This document shows positions 32,640 through 43,349 of a DNA stretch of 64,000 bases, piece by piece (position 1 is the stretch's first letter; each line of letters starts with the position of its first letter). Under the pieces are notes generated by a model. That model made no database searches. It was not told the origin of the DNA and saw nothing but the letters and a program-made list of their open reading frames with translations. This DNA comes from Steinernema hermaphroditum. Taxonomy: Eukaryota; Nematoda; Chromadorea; Rhabditida; Steinernematidae. Both the position numbers and the translations under genes were made by a program. The stretch lies in assembly GCA_030435675.1 (NCBI GenBank), contig CM059624.1, positions 13,788,769 to 13,852,768 of the forward strand, in the 5' to 3' direction.

Positions 32640-33237
32640 AAAGTGAAGGCCGACACCGCCACGGTGGCACTCGGCCCCTCCATGGCGGAACGCGCCATGG
32701 AGGGGCCCGCCACGGAGGGACCCGCCACGAAGGTATGCGCCATGGCGACATCCACGGTGGGCGGATCACGGGTGGTAACAACCACCTCAACCAAAATCTG
32801 TCCATCCCGGTGGTGGTCCACGTGCATGCCCCACCTTCCGCTTCTGGAAGACGGGCGAGAAAGAAGGCCAGGCAAAGTATCATCTTATCATGTATCGATG
32901 GTTAGATAATTTGTAAGATGATTTATGGTAAATGGTTTTGTTATTTAGATTGTCCGTCAAATTACAGCTATGTAGCCTTCCGCATACATACGCTCTGTAC
33001 GTATGTCTCGCGAAGCTTCACGTAAGTTTATCTATAAATTTTTAGAAGCAGTAATGTTTGCTGTTTAAGTTAAATCGCTCGATTGACGGCTTCCTGCCTA
33101 TCAGCATCCACGACATGAAGGAGCTCGTTACCGGAATCTCTAGACGCCTGGGTCGCTGGTTCCTCAAGCTCTCAGTTGAGCGAGCCCTGAAGGAAGTCAA
33201 CCAAGAAGAAAAGGACGCTCGCAAGGAGGAGTTCTAG
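32640..33237 (+). CDS. Family X locus 3 (beta module then C-terminal module)
   Basis: The plus strand has a frame with a Gly/His/Arg repeat (RHGGARHGGTRHEG) running into ITGGNNHLNQNLSIPVVVHV and GRRARKKARQ (stop at 32903-32905), resembling the QGDQ/beta module of locus 1. After a candidate acceptor (TTTAAG, 33069) an exon 33070-33237 reads RSIDGFLPISIHDMKELV, SRRLGRWFLKLSVERALKEV and NQEEKDARKEEF, stop. This matches RAITDLPLISQLKD..AVGRWIIRLCVEEALKEV closely. A donor joining the two is not obvious and the upstream start is unclear (MSTSSSKVRSQGTRVSLKAP at about 32421 is a candidate first exon). The order beta module then helical module is the same as at locus 1. Confidence 0.4.
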
Positions 33238-33465
33238 GGAGAAGCGATAAGTTTCCCTCCCATTTTGTTGTTTGGTTTTTAATACAAAAATCTCGGTGCC
33301 TATCATTTTGGCGCAAATCATTTGAGTGCATGTTCATTTGGGTGCATGTTCCGCAAGCTGACTTGGCGTCCAAGTAGGTCGTCGACCCACTGAGGACAGC
33401 ATCACCGGCGAAGATGGACACAGAACCCGTCTCTCCGAAGAGGAGGCGAACTCCGAAGCAGGGCT

Positions 33466-33729
33466 GTGTACAGTCTCGCGTTCTCAAGTGGTTTCGGCCT
33501 CTTGGCTATGGGAACGCGACAAATGGATGGGAACCCTGGTGCCATCACGAAAATGCTGAAATATTTCCATGACACTACTGTGTGGATGGTTTTCCTAGTT
33601 GGTACCATTTACTCATTATCACTACCAGATTTATTTCGTAATAGAATTCCTCTTGATACAAAACAGGTCATCATAGAACTGACTACCACAGAAGAAGACG
33701 CTCTGAAAAGTCGATATCTTTGCCGATAG
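33466..33729 (+). CDS. Possible small membrane protein beside family X locus 3
   Basis: 87 residues with one hydrophobic stretch (TTVWMVFLVGTIYSLSL) and a tail with IIELTTTEEDALKSRY. Size, single hydrophobic segment and Thr/Glu-rich tail recall the frame at 3257-3577, also next to family X. Similarity is too low to call homology by eye. Confidence 0.2.
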   Translation: MYSLAFSSGFGLLAMGTRQMDGNPGAITKMLKYFHDTTVWMVFLVGTIYSLSLPDLFRNRIPLDTKQVIIELTTTEEDALKSRYLCR

Positions 33730-36181
33730 CGCGCCTTGTGTCCAGTTTTCAAATCAGCTATAAGCTCAAACTACACCGTGGTAAGTCCTAAAAATTGCAT
33801 CTCTGGACGAAATTTCTACCACAATGGCTACTTGAAATGAACAATTCAAACTATTGCTGAACGATTCGCTACTCGAGATCATTGTACGTACTACATATAT
33901 TACGACGTTGCACTGTTACAAATAACACAAAAGGTCCCATAAGTCCTTGCAATGGCCAATTCATACATAGTTCTCTATCCTTCTAGTCTGTGTCGCCTTT
34001 TCTTGCAAAACATCGCTTCCTGAATACTACGTCACACCTCTACCACCGGTTGCTCATCTTTTCAGAACATCAATACGAGATCAGTTCATCCATGTTTAGG
34101 CTTTGTGTCATCTGACTAAGTGCGAAAACAACGGCTAATGCTTAGGTTGCACAAAATACGTGTTTAACATGCACTTGAACAGTATATAAATCCAGCGGTC
34201 GTGTCTTACCAAATAATGTTGCTTCTCTCGATATTTCATGGTCGTATTCAAACGTTTTTCCCAAAAACGTTTGTATTTTTCGTATTTTTTCGTAAAAAAC
34301 GTATTTTTCGGTGTCCTGCAAGGCGAAAAGCCTTTGATTCGGGAAATAAACTAAAGTAAAGTATTCAAACGTTATGCTCGACCTGCAATATATTTCTACA
34401 CGTGCGTAGTATGTACAGAGTTAGTCACTTTTCTCCAAATCATTTGTAGTTCTAACGACATCTCCTGCTCCTATTAACATATCGGGATGAAAATGCCTGT
34501 TTTTAAAGATGACTATGCATCATAAAGGACATATACTTCACCAAGGGCACTCACCGTTCGCATAAGCAGGCAGAGCTCACCTAGCATGCAGCGTACGGAC
34601 ACTGGTAGAATAAAATAGTGGTAGAATAAGTGAACTTGGAATCAGAATGTTTTGCTGCAATTTTCGTTGTATGAGTTTTTTTATTTGTGTCCACGCGTTC
34701 TCTATGAAGTCCGCCGAATGAGTTGAGTCGTTCTTGACTATCGTTTATTGGCGCAATGATCGCGCCGGTTCCCAGAAGGCGTGGAACACCAGGGAACTGT
34801 AGTTTGACCGTTTTGCCAAGAGAATTGTCGCCGCCTGACTCCACTTATGCCGTCCCGAGAAGCCGAAGTGTCGCTTAAACTCCAAAGCCCCCTTCTTTGT
34901 GCTTAGTATGACGCCTTGCACGGTGTAAGCCGATAGCCTCGATAAACTCTGATACAGTGACCTTCCAACGCACCATTTGAGCGATGTCCTGTCCTTTATA
35001 AATGAAACTTCTTGTTCATAAGTGCATGTGTGTATCACGCGTGTGTCATTTTGTGCCGACGTGTACACCTAATACAAGTATGGGAACGATAATCTGTCGC
35101 CTATGGTTATGAATTAGTGTTTGAAGCGTGTTTCCATGCTGTATTTTTAGATGCCGCTTTGAGGGAAATGCAAGCCAGGGTTATTCAAAAAGTGTGCTGT
35201 TGACTTTGTTGTTGATTGAGCGACCCCGTCCCCCATGAGATTTCAGCCATGCCCTCTGGGATTTCGACCCTCCCCTCTGGGATCTGGGCCGTCGCCTGAG
35301 ATCTGGACGGTCCCCCGTAGATTTCGACCGTCCCATCTTCGATTTCTTCTGGTAGTCAAAAAATCCCAAAGGGGGAGGCTGCAATAGCTTTATGCCCGTG
35401 CGACAACCAAGTAGACGCCCCACAGATCAAAACACATTCTGACAAAAGCCATGCTTTCAAAGATAACAAAGCCATTGATTTCATGTCTGGTTGAATAGTA
35501 AATAACAGGAAAATGACAAACCACAATGGTTAGACAGTAGTTGCTTTCATTTCAATTGCATACAAAGTGAATCGTAGTTCGTGCTCCCAAAAGCTCCTTT
35601 GTTTAATTATGGCTACCATTCAAAATTACGTTCACCTTTGTTGGATTACTGTGCCGTTGTTTGTTAACAGACTGCTGACCTTGGCCTCGGTGAATGTCGA
35701 ACTCCCTCTCAAAGGATAACACTTATTGTCCCGACCTAATCCACAATAGGATGAACACGCTGATGTTTGTATTGACTTTTCGGATAAAAGATGCAAAAAT
35801 TGTCGGAATGCGTGAGTGTGCGTCTCAAGTGAAAAAGCCAATGGCTTCCGGAACGAGCTGACAGAAAGGGTGATCACAAATCCACCGGTGATCAGCTAAC
35901 CATCGGCTAACAGGGCTTGGTTCACGCCTAACTGGGATCACCGATAGCCCTTAAATACTATCACATGTAGACATAGTTCGGTTTTTGACCAATTCCGCAA
36001 GGTTTAGATAAAAATAAAATCGTGACCAGTTTGTACTCAAATTCAAAAGGAGAGGGAGTGTCCTTTATCGAAATTGTATCCAACGGAAAGCCGTCTTTTG
36101 TTTGAATGAAACAATCCAATTCGTGATCGCTCTCTCGCCAGTGCTTGGTGTCCACGTTGACCATGTCATTTTCAGATATCA
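33730..36181. other. Gene-poor region
   Basis: 2.4 kb without a supported gene. It holds AAAACGT-rich low-complexity DNA (34240-34310) ending in a motif GGTGTCCTGCAAGGC shared with the R3 3' end, an inverted R2 copy (34690-34860) and a GATTTCGACCGTCC minisatellite (35220-35370). Confidence 0.5.
35220..35370 (+). repeat. GATTTCGACCGTCCC minisatellite
   Basis: About six imperfect units of 23-26 bp (GGGATTTCGACCCTCCCCTC and variants). A related array in the opposite orientation lies at 47895-47985 (GGGGACGGTTGAAATC). Confidence 0.65.
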
Positions 36182-37722
36182 ATGGACGTCTACCTTTTCC
36201 GACGACGCGAATTCGATGCGCATTACAACTGCTCTCTTCTTAGTGATGAGCAGTGGAAAGCTGAAGGAGAACCAAGCCTAACCGTTGGATTAATTAACAT
36301 ATTGTCCGGGATATTCTTTATTGTAAGTTGTGTCCATTGAAAAGAGGCCGTTAGACCAATAGTCCACTTTTTCGAACTCGATCAATTACACCGTGCTGAA
36401 ACCCAGAATTTGATGTAGCGCATTGAAAACGGCGATCGAGCGTGCGAAACATCTGCCTTTTTCAATGCGCTAGATCGGATTCTGGGTCTCAGCACGCTGT
36501 GATTGATCGCTTTTGTGGAGTTCGAAAAAATAGACTATATTGCACTCCGCTTTAGATAAAAGCTTCAAATAATATAAGACTATGTTATATACAGTAGAAA
36601 AATGATTCGCCTAAACCTATATTATGCCTAAAGTTTGAGCACTCCTTTTAGTTGTGCACAAATCCTTTGCCAGCCTAACCAGCGCCCGCTTTTAGGCCAT
36701 GTACATTCCATGCCTCATTGTCATGCTTCGCCCTGAGCTCATCAAATTCTCCTGCTTCAAAATCATGTTCTACCTCGGCCTGATCGACGTTATTTGCCTA
36801 TCGGCCAATGCACTTCTCACCGGAGTTCTCTCATTAATCGGCGCTATGCCTTGTCCCTATCTAAAGTATTTCTACCCTATTGGATGCGTCGGTGTAGGTA
36901 AGCTTAAAGTCAGTCTTTCTCACGCTTCTTTAGGTCTTTGGTGCTCTCAGTGCGCCGCTTGCATTCTTCTTGCCTTCAATCGCTGTGTTGACATTTGGAA
37001 ACCGCCGATTCTGAGGGATTCCTTCCATGGGAGTAGGACATACTGCTGGATGGCGCTTTGTGTGGTCTACATGGTATACGCAATGTTTACTAAAAGCGCT
37101 TTTTTCAATTCAAAAACATATGCTTGGTACTTTAATCCCTATAGAGACATCACAGGGATTAAGCTGCATATCGACGAAAGTTATGTAAGTTGAGGATTAG
37201 AAGATGAGAAGAGTGTAAATCCAAATTTCAGTACACAAACAAGACACATTTCATCAATAATGTGACTGTAATAATCGTCCTTCCCATTCTCTACATTTTT
37301 CTGTCGGCGTCGATCTGGTGGAAATCGAGAGGTCATTCTAATGGGAACGTCACACGGATGCAGGTTCAGGTACTGTAAATCAGTGGTTTGATTTGATTTG
37401 AACCTCTTCTAGGTCGCCCTTCAATCCTTCTTCCTCTGTCTGCTGATCTTCACAGCAGCTGCTCTCAACATCTACATGCAGTTCTTCCCCACTCCAACGC
37501 CAATCGTCCTCTTTGCCAACGCCATGTGGCAGTTCAGCAACGGTAGGCGACAACATGACGGTGTTTCTTGACTGGTAGACATTAGGTGGCGGCGCTCTGA
37601 TCTACTTGTTGATGAACGGAACTATCCGTCGTCATGCGAAGAACCTCGTTCTCCGAAAACGCTTTACTTCCGTTGTTCCTTCGAGATCGGAAGCTCCCAA
37701 GACATATGTCGACAGCTCATAA
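36182..37722 (+). CDS. Canonical SRT-class chemoreceptor (srt G, 332 aa)
   Basis: Six exons 36182-36322, 36696-36897, 36934-37184, 37232-37369, 37413-37542, 37586-37722 join in frame to 332 residues. It follows the classic SRT plan: YNCSLLSDEQWKAEGEPSLT at the N-terminus, GLINILSGIFFI (TM1), MYIPCLIVMLRPELIKFSCF, MFYLGLIDVICLSANALLTG (TM2), PYLKYFYPIGCVGVGLWCSQ, ILLAFNRCVDIW (TM3), WYFNPY in the loop, QVALQSFFLCLLIFT (TM6) and GGGALIYLLMNGTIRR (TM7). Its exon structure and sequence differ from the other six srt genes here, so it belongs to another SRT branch. Intron 1 (373 bp) carries a foldback repeat. No disruption is seen. Confidence 0.88.
36356..36543. repeat. Foldback repeat in srt G intron 1
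   Basis: Arms 36356-36433 and 36455-36543 are imperfect reverse complements: TTTTTCGAACTCGATCAATT with CGATCAATCACAGCGTGCTG as the partner strand, meeting near GCGCATTGAAAAAGGC. No coding content. The general layout resembles the srt F intron foldback but the sequence differs. Confidence 0.75.
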
Positions 37723-38279
37723 GAAAAGAGGGAAATGATGTGATGTTTAATTTGAGGAGTGTGCTTGTTTAAAAATTTTGGTCTCCTTATTTAAATTTGC
37801 CGCAAAGCGGCCTACCATCTTCTTGAGAACCTCATGCTATTTACTACAGAAAAAGAGATTTTAATGCTTTTACAGAATCGGGAACCATACTGGAAACTGA
37901 AACATGGGAGATGCCCAAGGAATCCACATGTCACTTATGGTTTTTGCTGTAGGTAGTTCACTGTTAGTGGTGTTCTGTTCCTGCGGGCGCTTCTCGTCGA
38001 CGGGACGACGACGACTCTCTATCAATGGTGCCGCTTAGGGCGCCGTTTTTACACGTCTGCAAACCTTTTATTAAAGATGTGCTCATTTTAACAGACGCTC
38101 ATGACCTTGTCTTCTCTTTCTCTTTTGTGACGCTGTTGATAAGAGTGAAAGCCCATCATAAAACAGAGTTAATCTGTGACGCCGCTACGTCGCGACACTG
38201 GCGCCGACGTCGAAGTTTGATAAGAAGTTATAGATGGTTGCTGCGACAAAGATACGCTTAGGAATAGTAGTTCCCAATA

Positions 38280-38950
38280 AGTCGTTGGCAACATTTAAGT
38301 AATTCACAAAGAAATGTTGCCAAGTGGCAGACGCCGATCGGCTCGAGATATGGTGGGGGTGGTAGAGCTTGGTGTGGGAAATCACGCGCACACAGAATCC
38401 CGTGCCCTCAATCAGGGTTCACTACCTGGCCTATCGCTTGCCCATACTCTCGCGTCGATCTCATCTTTACATGTTTTACTGTACCCTTGTAAGGAGAAGC
38501 TAAATATTGCTAGCATTAATAACTGAAGCTGGGATAGGATTGAGTGCGAGGAAGAAAACTATTTTAAATATGTTGAAGAAGCGAGGAGAAAAAATATGAA
38601 CCTGAACCACAAAAATGAGTGATTGAGTGCAAACAAATTTAAATATGTTGGAGAAGCGAGAAGAAAAAATATGGGCCGGAGCGGAGTCGAACCTGAACCA
38701 CAAAAATGTCGGCCAAGGCACTATCCAGTTCGGCCACACATTCGTTTTCAACAGAGCTGCCGAAGTCCACTATATTCATATGGGCCAAAATTTCGAGGGG
38801 TGTTTAGGTAGTGAACCTTGATTAAGGGCACGGAATTCGGTGTGCGCGTGATTGCCAACACCAAGCATTACCACCCCCACCATATCTCGACCCGATCGGC
38901 GTCTACGACTTGGCAACATTCCCTTGTCAGTGCAATGAAGGAACAAGATT
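38280..38950. repeat. Foldback element enclosing a tRNA-like segment
   Basis: Arms 38300-38437 and 38808-38940 are reverse complements (GATATGGTGGGGGTGG, GTGGGAAATCACGCGCACAC, GGGTTCACTACC on one side). The middle has two direct copies of a GTTG(A/G)AGAAGCGA unit (38570 and 38650) and the tRNA-like stretch. Confidence 0.7.
38674..38740 (-). repeat. tRNA-like sequence (probable SINE or tRNA pseudogene)
   Basis: The minus strand reads GTGTGGCCGAACTGGATAGT (A-box-like), then an anticodon-like region, then GGTTCAGGTTCGACTCCGC (B-box GGTTCGACTCC) and CCGGCCC. Both internal pol III boxes are present at about the right spacing, but a full cloverleaf with a clear 7-bp acceptor stem could not be drawn. 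Confidence 0.4.
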
Positions 38951-39204
38951 ACAAGAGAAAGAACCCCTAATAATTTTGTTTGAATAGGTGATGACCCAGA
39001 AGAATAGTAACCATAGCAAGATTTGATATTACAAGGCAATCACCAAATTTCACAGTAAGTTCTTAAACTTCTGTATTAGTTAACGCCCAACATTTAAACT
39101 TATTCCCCTATCACAATTTTGTTCGTATATCATCATCTTTGGTCACAATGGTGCGTAAGTGGCGCCGAAGTCGGAACCTGATAAGAAGTTAAAGTGAGCG
39201 AGCA

Positions 39205-39535
39205 TAATATGACTATTTCGACACAGGTGCAATTTTAAAACAGCAGTTGTCAGAGTGCTTGAGGAAGAGAGCGCAAAGTTTAAGTGAAAAGCTAAGATAA
39301 CCACTGCGAACAATCACTTTTTCCATTATTCACGTTAATTTGAAGGATGGTATGTTTCTTGTTGAACCTAGAATGGATAAACTGATGCCGCCGCCAATGG
39401 CAGTTTCTCCACGTACAAGTGATCGTCCAACTGGCAGCGAGACCTTTTAGCACCGATGATTGCTCTGGTTGGATATAAAAACTCGACTGTGTACATAGCG
39501 TCTTGTTAACATAGCATAGCGTAGTGAGCATTTAA
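39205..39535 (+). repeat. Dispersed repeat R4, copy 1
   Basis: Shares with 43350-44031: TTTCGACACAGGT, AAAACAGCAGTT, CACTTTTTCCATTATTCACG/TTTTTCCGTTATTCAG, ACAAGTGATCGTCCAACTGG, TTTAGCACCG and a final ATTTAAATTTAA. Copy 2 carries an internal R3 insertion. Confidence 0.65.
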
Positions 39536-39610
39536 ATTTAATGATTTCTCACAGTTGATAAGAACTGGAAGAGGGTGGGGTTTTGTTCAGCCACTCCTTC
39601 TACGAGTGCC

Positions 39611-39617
39611 TATAAAA
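39611..39617 (+). promoter_or_regulatory. TATA box (TATAAAA) of the orphan intronless gene
   Basis: TATAAAA lies 35 bp before the ATG at 39652, suggesting a very short 5' leader. Confidence 0.5.
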
Positions 39618-39651
39618 TGACGCACTGTCACCTTATCTTTACCGTTGCACC

Positions 39652-40404
39652 ATGCAGCAGAGGGAGTGGTCGGCTGGTCTCAGCGCGCTGCGTGAATTCT
39701 CGAAGATCTATCGGTACTCTATCGATGGTCTAGAACGATCGCTGAGTGACGTGTGGGATGACATTTCGAGCTGTTTTCGCGAGGAAATAGATAAACGCAA
39801 TTGTAATAACTATAATGATTTGATTAATAATTTTGATGAGGTGGATCGAAAGAAGAAGGGTCAAATTAGTGATTACTTCAAATTATACCACTTATGTTCA
39901 AACTCAATCGATGCATATTATCAGATTATCGAAGAAATGTATAATACTTATAGAAAGGACGCCCCGGAAGGTCGTCAACCACCAGATTTTACATTTCCAG
40001 TGTTGAACTACACTAAGAAACCGAATAAGGAGCATATAAATTACGTATTCTCCTTACTATATTTATCGTACGAAGGTTCGTCCGAGCTAGCGTTTTTTGA
40101 TGTACTCTTCGGCGTCCATGAAGTAGAGGTTATACATATGGGCAATAAGAAATTTGTCATGCCTTTCATGAGCGCCGTTAAGCACTTCATAAAGCACGCA
40201 ATAGGTGAACTAAAATGCGACGCATCGTATAAAAATATAAATAACTATTTGGTAGACATACCCAATCAAATTTACGATGATGCGCTAATAAATGGCGTTC
40301 TTATTGAGAGTCCACTACTCCACATAATTAATGGGAAGAATTGGACATTCCATTTTACAAATGATAAAAATTCTAATGTTCTCAAGATGATCACGTTGTT
40401 TTAA
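39652..40404 (+). CDS. Orphan intronless protein, 250 aa
   Basis: A single open frame of 250 codons, far longer than chance allows here, starting MQQREWSAGLSALREFSKIY. It is rich in Asn, Asp, Tyr, Lys and Ile, with several predicted helices (LERSLSDVWDDISSCFREEI, YYQIIEEMYNTYRK, FMSAVKHFIKHAIGEL). It has no signal peptide, no membrane segment and no motif I recognise. The gene is AT-richer than the flanks and has no introns, unlike most genes here. Both facts would fit a retrocopy or a transferred gene but do not prove either. A TATA box sits at the expected place. No AATAAA is obvious in the first 100 bp after the stop. Confidence 0.7.
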   Translation: MQQREWSAGLSALREFSKIYRYSIDGLERSLSDVWDDISSCFREEIDKRNCNNYNDLINNFDEVDRKKKGQISDYFKLYHLCSNSIDAYYQIIEEMYNTYRKDAPEGRQPPDFTFPVLNYTKKPNKEHINYVFSLLYLSYEGSSELAFFDVLFGVHEVEVIHMGNKKFVMPFMSAVKHFIKHAIGELKCDASYKNINNYLVDIPNQIYDDALINGVLIESPLLHIINGKNWTFHFTNDKNSNVLKMITLF

Positions 40405-41324
40405 AGTTGTAAAATATTCAGATGTATCGAAGTGGAGCCATAAACCTAAGGCTAGTGTCCATCAGTAAGACCGACGGGAGAGGGTAGTGGGATTCTGGCT
40501 CCTCGACCACACTGGTGGTCATAGCTGGAAACTGTTCTTTCTCTGCCTATGGTTTATGTGTGACCACAAAGATACAAATTCGTATGAGCTCTTAACATGA
40601 ATGGTATAATTTCAGTCGTTATACTACTACACTGTGTTTATTATTTTCAAGCGATTACTTCTATTAATGACAACCAGCTGAACGACCTTTGTTCATGTGC
40701 TTCGGTGTTTTTTTGGAGAGCGATGTGACCGTGCCTCCTCGTTGGCGCTCTCTGGACGTTGCTTTAAGCTGTGCTTCGCGAAATGCGCGTTTGTCACGAT
40801 GCTTTGGCAATGACTGAATCGGTCACAAAGAGGGATATTGATTGTATTTTCGTGTAACTTAAGGTTAACTTGTGTAGTCCACTCGTCTATTAGAATGCAA
40901 CAGAGTCGCAAATTTCTGTTGCGACAAAATGATATCTCGCCGAAAATTCAGTTTCCGTCTTGATATTCCTTCCCGTTGCTCTTTCTCATTTTTTCGGGGA
41001 CCGGACCTCCTTCGATGAATGAGTGGATGCACTCAAATAACGACGCTTTCACTACAGATATTGTAGCCTAACAAAATTTGAAAGAGGTCTTCTATCATTG
41101 AACACTCTGTTTTCTTTCTAAAAAGTGGTAGAACCCTCGTAATACTTCTGAACCTTTTGAATTGTACCAAAAGATATTTACGAACCATTTCACATTTCAT
41201 CAATATTTTGGCCCATAACTTGACATTTTGATTTCATTTATAGTCTCAGCGAACGAATCTTTTTAATAAAACGAGACCCAATATTTCCAGTTACAGAAGT
41301 CGGCTAGACACAAATCTGCTACTT
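40405..41324. other. Intergenic, no gene seen
   Basis: About 920 bp of AT-rich sequence without recognised repeats or coding signal. Confidence 0.5.
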
Positions 41325-43116
41325 ATGTCCCGCCGATCTAGCAAAACCAAGACCAACAGTGCGATTTCCAGTACGACGCTAGCTCCAAAAATCAAAAAGC
41401 TGAACCGCAACACACAGCAAAACGTAAGGAATGCGAAGCGAGATGGCCCAAAAACTCTCTTCACGGCGCAAGAAATCGCACACGCGAAGCCCTTTGAACG
41501 AAGCGATACAGTTGTCATCTGCAGCGAGGCTTTCCAACGGTTACTGAAGCCAAAGAAGAGCGGGAAGAAGTGGACGACTGTCGCGGAAGGCCTCTACCCA
41601 GGGGTTACCATTGTACCAACTGGTGCAATGGTAAAAAATCTAGCAAACTTGATTGCTAAATCGACAAAACCTTGGCATCATGTGAACAACTTGATTCTGT
41701 TCATCGGCTGCGATGATCTTATGAAATCATCTGAACAATTTCTAAAGAACGACTTCCGTGATCTTATCACGAATGTTAAGGAACGGATGGAACTAACGCA
41801 GGTAAGCTCCGAAATGTGAGAAAAGAATAAGGGTGTAGAGACAACAGCGTCACAAAAAAGAGACCGCCACATTTGATGACTGCCAAACAGCGCCCGTTAT
41901 AAAGATTTGAAAAGATTTTACTCCATCCATGCAATAAGTCTTAAATTCTAAACACTGCTCCTGTCGGACCTAGGTTATTTAAATAGGCTTCGGCAAACCC
42001 ATGCTCGACTTAATGCCATAACAAAGTGACGTCTAACAGACACCAATAGCCGTATATTTTAACGCAAGGTATTCATGCCTAGAGATTTTAAGTTAAAACC
42101 ACTACGTCTGCGGTACCGATACCCGTTTGGCCATCCATTTGTGGCTTAGGTTCATATAGGAACAACTCTATGGGTACCAATCCTGTTACTTGCATGGCTA
42201 CTGATGTCTCCATTCGAGAGGCGGTCTTTTTCTGGCGGTATTTTTTAAGGAATCAATAGGTATGAAATGATATTAAGAGATATATTATCAGGCTAACAAG
42301 ATCGACGTCGAATCAGGGTCGAATCCGCATCAGGGTTATGCACAAGACTTTTTCGAGACTCATTTCCACGAAATTCTTGAGTCTCGTAAAAGTCGCGGAT
42401 TCGGCTCCTCTTCCGGCTCACATTTTCGAAATTGGCTATAAGCATGTGCAAGTAACTTTCGAAAGATGATTACACGGCCATATGTGCGTATAAGCCGATG
42501 CCCCCCTGAGATTAACCACTAGCGCAGAAAGAGGCCATTTCGAGTGGTCTTCACGATCAATCTCTCTGTGGTTCACAGTACGCCAATGGCGCGCCTAATT
42601 TTTCGTTTACAGACTGATCTCACCCGATCCGATGCACGACTTTATGTGGTACTTCTACCTGAATTTGGCGCAAAGGGTGCTCAAGCTAAAGCGATTAACG
42701 ATTACCTCAAAAATGAGAGTACAGAAGGAACAGACATGGTGGTTACTTTGGTCGAAATGCAGCTTGGAGAGATCGCGCAAAAGCATCCTGGCTTCTTTTC
42801 CAAGCAGAAACCGTGGCAGATTGCCCATCATGTTGCCGAGCAAATCGTGAGCAACATCCTTGAAAAGGAAGAAATATCTTGGTCGAAAAAGAAATTGTGC
42901 GGAATGGCGAAGGCTACAGTTAATAACCAGCAGAACCAGGACTCCACTGTGTCCGGAAATCAAGATTTTCCTTTTATTAAGTTTTATGAACATAAAGGGA
43001 GACCAAGAGCGCCCAGACAAGAAGTCAACGAAGTCGCGTCTCAACCAACAAGCGTATCAGATCAAAACGCCCCATTTAGCCAAGGCACGTCTAGTTCGTC
43101 GTTTTCCTCTTTATGA
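41325..43116 (+). CDS. Two-exon protein with possible degenerate SGNH-like fold (326 aa)
   Basis: Exons 41325-41801 and 42613-43116 join in phase 0 (TTAACGCAG|GTAAGC to TTTACAG) to 326 residues. After a basic, low-complexity N-terminus (about 1-55), the pattern is VVICSEAFQRLLKP, KWTTVAEGLYPGVTIVPTGA, LILFIGCDDLMKSSEQFL, LYVVLLPEFGAKG and AINDYL. Strand spacing resembles SGNH/GDSL hydrolases: a GDS-like block replaced by CSE, a GxND-like block as GCDD, and a strand ending LP before an INxxL helix. The catalytic Ser/Asn/His set is not visible, so it would be a non-enzymatic variant, as in the OSK domain of Oskar. This is an inference from pattern only. The C-terminal 90 residues are Gln/Ser/Asn-rich and probably disordered. 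Confidence 0.65.
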
Positions 43117-43304
43117 CATATCGTTTAGAATCGGCAGCCGCCAGCGGAAATGACGGGGATGTGGACATGTCTGGCAACTTGTGAAGAACATCCTTCTTTC
43201 TTCTATAAATGAAGTGTATTCGGCCTGTGAGATAAATCCTACCAATTCGATTTTGATTCCCTTAGCTTCACAATCCAGGACCGGTGCTTCCATCATCCTC
43301 TAGA

Positions 43305-43345
43305 CCTTAGGTGGCGGTGCCCTTATCTACTCGTTTATGAACTGA
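43305..43345 (+). pseudogene. Fragment of an srt last exon
   Basis: After an acceptor-like CTTAG the DNA reads GTGGCGGTGCCCTTATCTAC, closely matching the start of srt G exon 6 (GTGGCGGCGCTCTGATCTAC), then soon stops. About 40 bp only. A relic of a former receptor gene. Confidence 0.5.
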
Positions 43346-43349
43346 ATGG

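Larger units (their letters stand above)
37723..39610. other. Intergenic with foldback and dispersed repeats
   Basis: No gene is seen. Holds a foldback element with an embedded tRNA-like segment (38280-38950), a GGCGCCGACGTCG..TTTGATAAGAAGTTA block at 38200-38235 echoed at 39158-39195, and repeat R4 (39205-39535). Confidence 0.5.
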
